From Akkermansiaceae bacterium (GTDB lineage Bacteria; Verrucomicrobiota; Verrucomicrobiia; Verrucomicrobiales; Akkermansiaceae): a stretch of 64,000 nt of DNA. The notes beneath the pieces are model-generated. The model made no database searches. It worked only from the letters and a program-made list of their open reading frames with translations, and was not told the DNA's origin. The position numbers and the translations under genes were made by a program. Below, in pieces: positions 61,031-64,000 of this stretch (the stretch's first letter is position 1; each line of letters opens with the position of its first letter). The DNA lies in the NCBI GenBank assembly GCA_028822935.1, contig JAPKCM010000004.1, forward strand, positions 62,001 through 126,000, in the 5' to 3' direction.

Positions 61031-62518
61031 TTACATCAGGTGGGCTCCCGCTTCGGCGAGTTCACTGCGTTCACCCCGCGAGAGTGTGACATGAGCCGCA
61101 AAGGCTTGGCCACGCATTTTTTGCCGCGTGAAGACCAATCCGTTGCTTCGGCTATCGACATAAGGGTGATCAATCTGGGCGGGATCCCCCACCATTACGA
61201 GCTTGGACCCCTTCGACATGCGGGTCACCACCGTTTTGGCCTCACGCGGAGTGAGCTGCTGTGCTTCATCCAAAATAAAGAAACGCTTAGGAATGGAGCG
61301 GCCTCTAATATAAGCAAGAGCCTCCACTTCAATCACTCCTTGGGCAACGAGATCATCATAGGGCTTCTTGTTCTCCTGCTCCTCCGTCTTGTTGGCGCGC
61401 TTACGTCGCGGTCCCTGTGAGGTTTCGGGAACCATCAAAAATTCGAGGGCGTCATAAATCGGCTGAAGCCAGGGACGCATTTTTTCCTCAAGAGATCCGG
61501 GAAGGAAACCAAGTTGCTCTCCCATCGCGACCACCGGACGCGAAACAGTGAGACCATTGTAGTCTCGCTGGAACGTACCATGAAGGCCTGCCGCAAGCGC
61601 TACCAAGGTCTTTCCGGTTCCCGCTTGGCCATAGCAGGTCACGATAGAAATGTCGGGATTGAGCAACGCATCGATGAGACATTTCTGTCCCAAATTCAGC
61701 GGCTTGAGATGATTCCCATCCGGAATGCGCAGGACCTCGGGAATGACGAGGCGAACAAACTTTCCTGAAGGAGCAAGCCGCGCCGGCATCGTCTGTTTTT
61801 CACCTACCTGAAGCAGAACATACTGATTCGTGTGAAACTCGCTCCGACGCTCGGTCTCCACTTCCAGTTCCCCGGAACTTGCGAAGCGCTGGAGATCGTT
61901 CGCGTCAACTTCAAGCCGCGCCATCTCCTTCTTAGCGGCTTCCTGAGGATCGACTTTGTCATTGAGATAATCTTCGCAGGAAATCCCAACCGCTCGGGCT
62001 TTGAGCTGCATATTGAGATCCTTCGTGACCAGCACCACGGGAGGGTCAATATAGTCTCCAAGTAATAAAGTGCAGGCGAGAATACGATGATCCACGCGAT
62101 CACGATCTGGAAAAATCCGATGAAATTGACGCAAGTCCGCCGAGTTTTCCACGCACATATTCGGGTCATAAATGACGAGCCGAATGGTCCCTCCGCCCGC
62201 AGTGGGAACTCCCTCGGTCACTTTGTGATCGCTATCGAAAATCGCAGTCAGCTCGCGATGGACCGCTCTCGCATTGGCTCCGCGATCCGACTGCTCTGTC
62301 TTGAAGCGATCCATTTCAGAAAGGACATCTACCGGAATGCAGATGTGGTTATCTTGGAAACGATTTAAACAAGCCGGATCGTGAAGCAAAACGTTGGTAT
62401 CCAAAACGTAGTGCTTTCCGGTTGCCCGAGGAGTTTTCAACCCAAAGCGCTCCAGTTGTTCAGAGGTGAGGCGCATCTCTGTTTTAGAATCTTGGATAGG
62501 ATCAGCGGATTTACTCAT
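61031..62518 (-). CDS. PhoH family protein with N-terminal PIN domain (PhoH2/YlaK-type)
   Basis: A 495-residue cytoplasmic ATPase. The PIN nuclease-like domain begins KHYVLDTNVLLHDPACL (Asp at about 40) and has later acidic residues in DRVDHRILACTLLLGD and VVLVTKDLNMQLKARAVG. The PhoH domain has Walker A GQAGTGKTLVALAAG, a TVSRPVVAMGEQLGFLPGSL segment and Walker B KRFFILDEAQQLTPREAKTV. PIN-PhoH proteins act as RNA helicase/nucleases in characterised actinobacterial cases. Monocistronic with 90 bases to the menE end. Confidence 0.92.
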   Translation of the reverse strand: MSKSADPIQDSKTEMRLTSEQLERFGLKTPRATGKHYVLDTNVLLHDPACLNRFQDNHICIPVDVLSEMDRFKTEQSDRGANARAVHRELTAIFDSDHKVTEGVPTAGGGTIRLVIYDPNMCVENSADLRQFHRIFPDRDRVDHRILACTLLLGDYIDPPVVLVTKDLNMQLKARAVGISCEDYLNDKVDPQEAAKKEMARLEVDANDLQRFASSGELEVETERRSEFHTNQYVLLQVGEKQTMPARLAPSGKFVRLVIPEVLRIPDGNHLKPLNLGQKCLIDALLNPDISIVTCYGQAGTGKTLVALAAGLHGTFQRDYNGLTVSRPVVAMGEQLGFLPGSLEEKMRPWLQPIYDALEFLMVPETSQGPRRKRANKTEEQENKKPYDDLVAQGVIEVEALAYIRGRSIPKRFFILDEAQQLTPREAKTVVTRMSKGSKLVMVGDPAQIDHPYVDSRSNGLVFTRQKMRGQAFAAHVTLSRGERSELAEAGAHLM

Positions 62519-62608
62519 GGGGAGGGAGGTAGGATATTCTCTTTAACAGAAAAAAATTCTAATGGTTTAGCTTAATTGAAAATGTAGGTTTGCAAGGGAA
62601 AAGCAACC

Positions 62609-63685
62609 CTAATCACGGCTGAACTCGCTCAGCATTAAGCGATTGATTTTTCCAAGTTTTGTATACGGAAGCTGTGCCAACAAAGTCCAATCACGGAGTC
62701 GCTCCGGACCCGGAAAGCTTGAATTCCAAGCCTCAACTTCAGAATCATCACCTTCGTAAAACAAATGAAGGGTTTTCCCCCGACGCTCATCCGCCCGAGC
62801 AATAATGGCGACCTCCCCGCCCGTCTTCTGAGACCAAAATTTCTCCAACGCGGCAAGGTCCACGAGTTCACCTAAGATCTTCACCTTGCGATCGGCCCGG
62901 CCCAAGACCTTCAGCGAACGGCCCTGAAGATCGACCAAATCCGACGTCAGAAACCATCCCTCCACCTTGGGGTCGTGAATTTGAAAGCCATCCTTTCCCA
63001 CGGTCACGATGGCACTCAAAAGCCCTTCCCCTTTCACGGCAAGCTGATCACCCTCCATCCGAGCCTCCCAGCCATCGATAAGAGGAAGGCCTGATTCACC
63101 CGGGGCACATTGGGTCGCGATCTGAGAGGCGGCTTCCGTCATTCCATAACTCGCTAAAACCGGCCAACCCAAAGAAATCGCCTTTTCAGCCAACTCGGAT
63201 TCGAGCGCCCCTCCCCCGACAACCAGGGCGCGCAATGAGGGCGGCGAGGGAACTTCAGCATCTACCAGATCTCGAACTTGGGTTGGGACAAGCGAAGCAA
63301 TCGTCACTTCCTCCTGATGACAAAAATCTGCAAACGCCTTCGGCTCCCATCTCTCGCAAAATTCCAAAAAGCAACAAGTGGCAATCTGTGCTCGGGCCAC
63401 AATCCCGAATCCCCCGACGTGATACACCGGAAGCGCAAGAACGAGAACGTCATCGCTCGTGATCTTCAGATGCTCAACAACCCGCTCAGCCGACCACCAA
63501 AGAGCCGATTTAGAAAGAGCGATCCATTTGAGCGTCCCGGAACTTCCCGAGGTTCGGAAAAGAAGATGGGATCGTAGTTCCTCCTGCGTCTCCGACCAAG
63601 CCTCCAGCTCAGGATGTCCATCCATCACGAGCGGTTCTTCATCCTCCCAAAAATCGGGATCCAAGACATCATCCAAGTGAATCAC
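62609..63685 (-). CDS. menE: o-Succinylbenzoate--CoA ligase-like AMP-binding protein
   Basis: An acyl-adenylate-forming enzyme of about 358 residues, short like MenE. I place the start at GTG 63685, ten bases after a GGGGAGG ribosome-binding site (63696-63702); an in-frame TTG at 63694 is too close to that site. The P-loop-like motif is HLLFRTSGSSGTLKWIALSK. LVVGGGALESELAEKAISLG, LASYGMTEAASQIATQ and GWFLTSDLVDLQGRSLKVLG with RADRKVKILGELVDL follow. MenE makes o-succinylbenzoyl-CoA for menaquinone. Position just downstream of menC, with a 39-base gap, supports this. Confidence 0.85.
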   Translation of the reverse strand: MIHLDDVLDPDFWEDEEPLVMDGHPELEAWSETQEELRSHLLFRTSGSSGTLKWIALSKSALWWSAERVVEHLKITSDDVLVLALPVYHVGGFGIVARAQIATCCFLEFCERWEPKAFADFCHQEEVTIASLVPTQVRDLVDAEVPSPPSLRALVVGGGALESELAEKAISLGWPVLASYGMTEAASQIATQCAPGESGLPLIDGWEARMEGDQLAVKGEGLLSAIVTVGKDGFQIHDPKVEGWFLTSDLVDLQGRSLKVLGRADRKVKILGELVDLAALEKFWSQKTGGEVAIIARADERRGKTLHLFYEGDDSEVEAWNSSFPGPERLRDWTLLAQLPYTKLGKINRLMLSEFSRD

Positions 63686-63724
63686 TCCCAACAATCCTCC
63701 CCGATGAGGATTTGTGCAAGCGCT

Positions 63725-64000
63725 TTAGAGCTTCTTCCAGGGAAGTTTTTCCAGCAGGGAATCAAAGCCGAGGCCCGTGCCCGGCGGAGGCGAAAAGGAG
63801 GGCGCGACCGGTCCGAGAGCCTCAGTGAACGCATTCTTTTCAAAGAGCCCATGCGTCTGAAGCCCGCAACACTCTGAGATTCTAAAACGAGCTGCTTCGA
63901 AAGCGGCAAAAGTCTGCCCCAAGGGATGATCCATATAGCTGGTCACGACAATCCGCGCGGAACGATTCATGAACATCGAGAGATCATCCACCGCTGGCTT
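63725..64000 (-). CDS. menC: o-Succinylbenzoate synthase, C-terminal part (cut by window edge)
   Basis: The C-terminal 91 residues of an enolase-superfamily protein (frame open to the window edge, first codons KPAVDDLSM). MNRSARIVVTSYMDHPLGQT followed by FAAFEAARF matches the 'IVVSSSFES..G......LA' end of the MenC barrel. CGLQTHGLFEKNAF corresponds to the usual 'GLDTG' tail. It precedes menE in transcription order. Because only the end is visible, identification rests on this segment plus the neighbour. Confidence 0.7.
   Translation of the reverse strand, partial: KPAVDDLSMFMNRSARIVVTSYMDHPLGQTFAAFEAARFRISECCGLQTHGLFEKNAFTEALGPVAPSFSPPPGTGLGFDSLLEKLPWKKL

Overview
The window looks like a chromosomal segment from a member of Verrucomicrobiota, most likely of the Verrucomicrobiaceae (Roseibacillus/Luteolibacter/Haloferula-like). 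The basis is gene content: two adjacent modules of the DUF1592/DUF1552 and PSD1(DUF1549/1553)/DUF1501 type typical of Planctomycetes and Verrucomicrobia, a PEP-CTERM protein, thrombospondin-type-3 (TSP3) repeat proteins, FG-GAP/ASPIC proteins, an FtsZ with a long acidic linker, and many secreted proteins. The genus is inference. I saw no CRISPR array, rRNA, tRNA, intact insertion sequence or prophage.

Layout. 1-7.0 kb: 5' end of holB, a short-chain dehydrogenase, a frameshifted secretin fragment, avtA, an exported FAD oxidoreductase and a NosR/FMN-binding membrane flavoprotein. 7.0-11.0 kb: a large TSP3 protein and a DUF2238-like membrane protein. 11.0-18.2 kb: a complete F-type ATP synthase operon (atpB-E-F-H-A-G-D-C, minus strand). 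Its spacers hold a frameshifted small lipoprotein gene, hairpins and repeats, and a CRP/FNR-like palindrome lies upstream. 18.5-21.5 kb: a ThuA-like secreted protein coupled to an M14 carboxypeptidase, then two small membrane proteins. 22.0-26.8 kb: two coupled secreted proteins with codon choice unlike their neighbours, flanked by decayed coding fragments; this is a candidate acquired island. 26.9-34.8 kb: putA, a divergent PAS-AraC regulator, rsgA, ribF and ftsZ.

35.0-43.9 kb (plus strand) is the most unusual part. It is a compact run of a DUF4175-like coiled-coil membrane protein, a small exported protein split by two in-frame TGA codons, a secreted terpenoid-cyclase-fold protein, and three tandem exported paralogues. 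Each paralogue carries repeated 'NGD' beta modules on both sides of a LamG-like jelly-roll region. I propose it as an envelope or surface assembly of unknown function.

44.0-53.1 kb: a PEP-CTERM protein and the two cytochrome/DUF modules, separated by an 800-base repeat-rich spacer. 53.2-64.0 kb: a cytidylyltransferase-GHMP kinase fusion, an alpha-repeat protein, a thioredoxin-fold protein without the CxxC motif, a SET-domain methyltransferase, parB, a glutaminyl-cyclase-like M28 lipoprotein, a mini-RNase III-like protein coupled to an RbsD-like lipoprotein, a PIN-PhoH ATPase, and menE/menC running off the right edge.

Functionally the segment combines housekeeping (ATP synthase, cell division, chromosome segregation, cofactor synthesis, menaquinone) with a large exported proteome. 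All identifications are from reading the translations; no database search was run.
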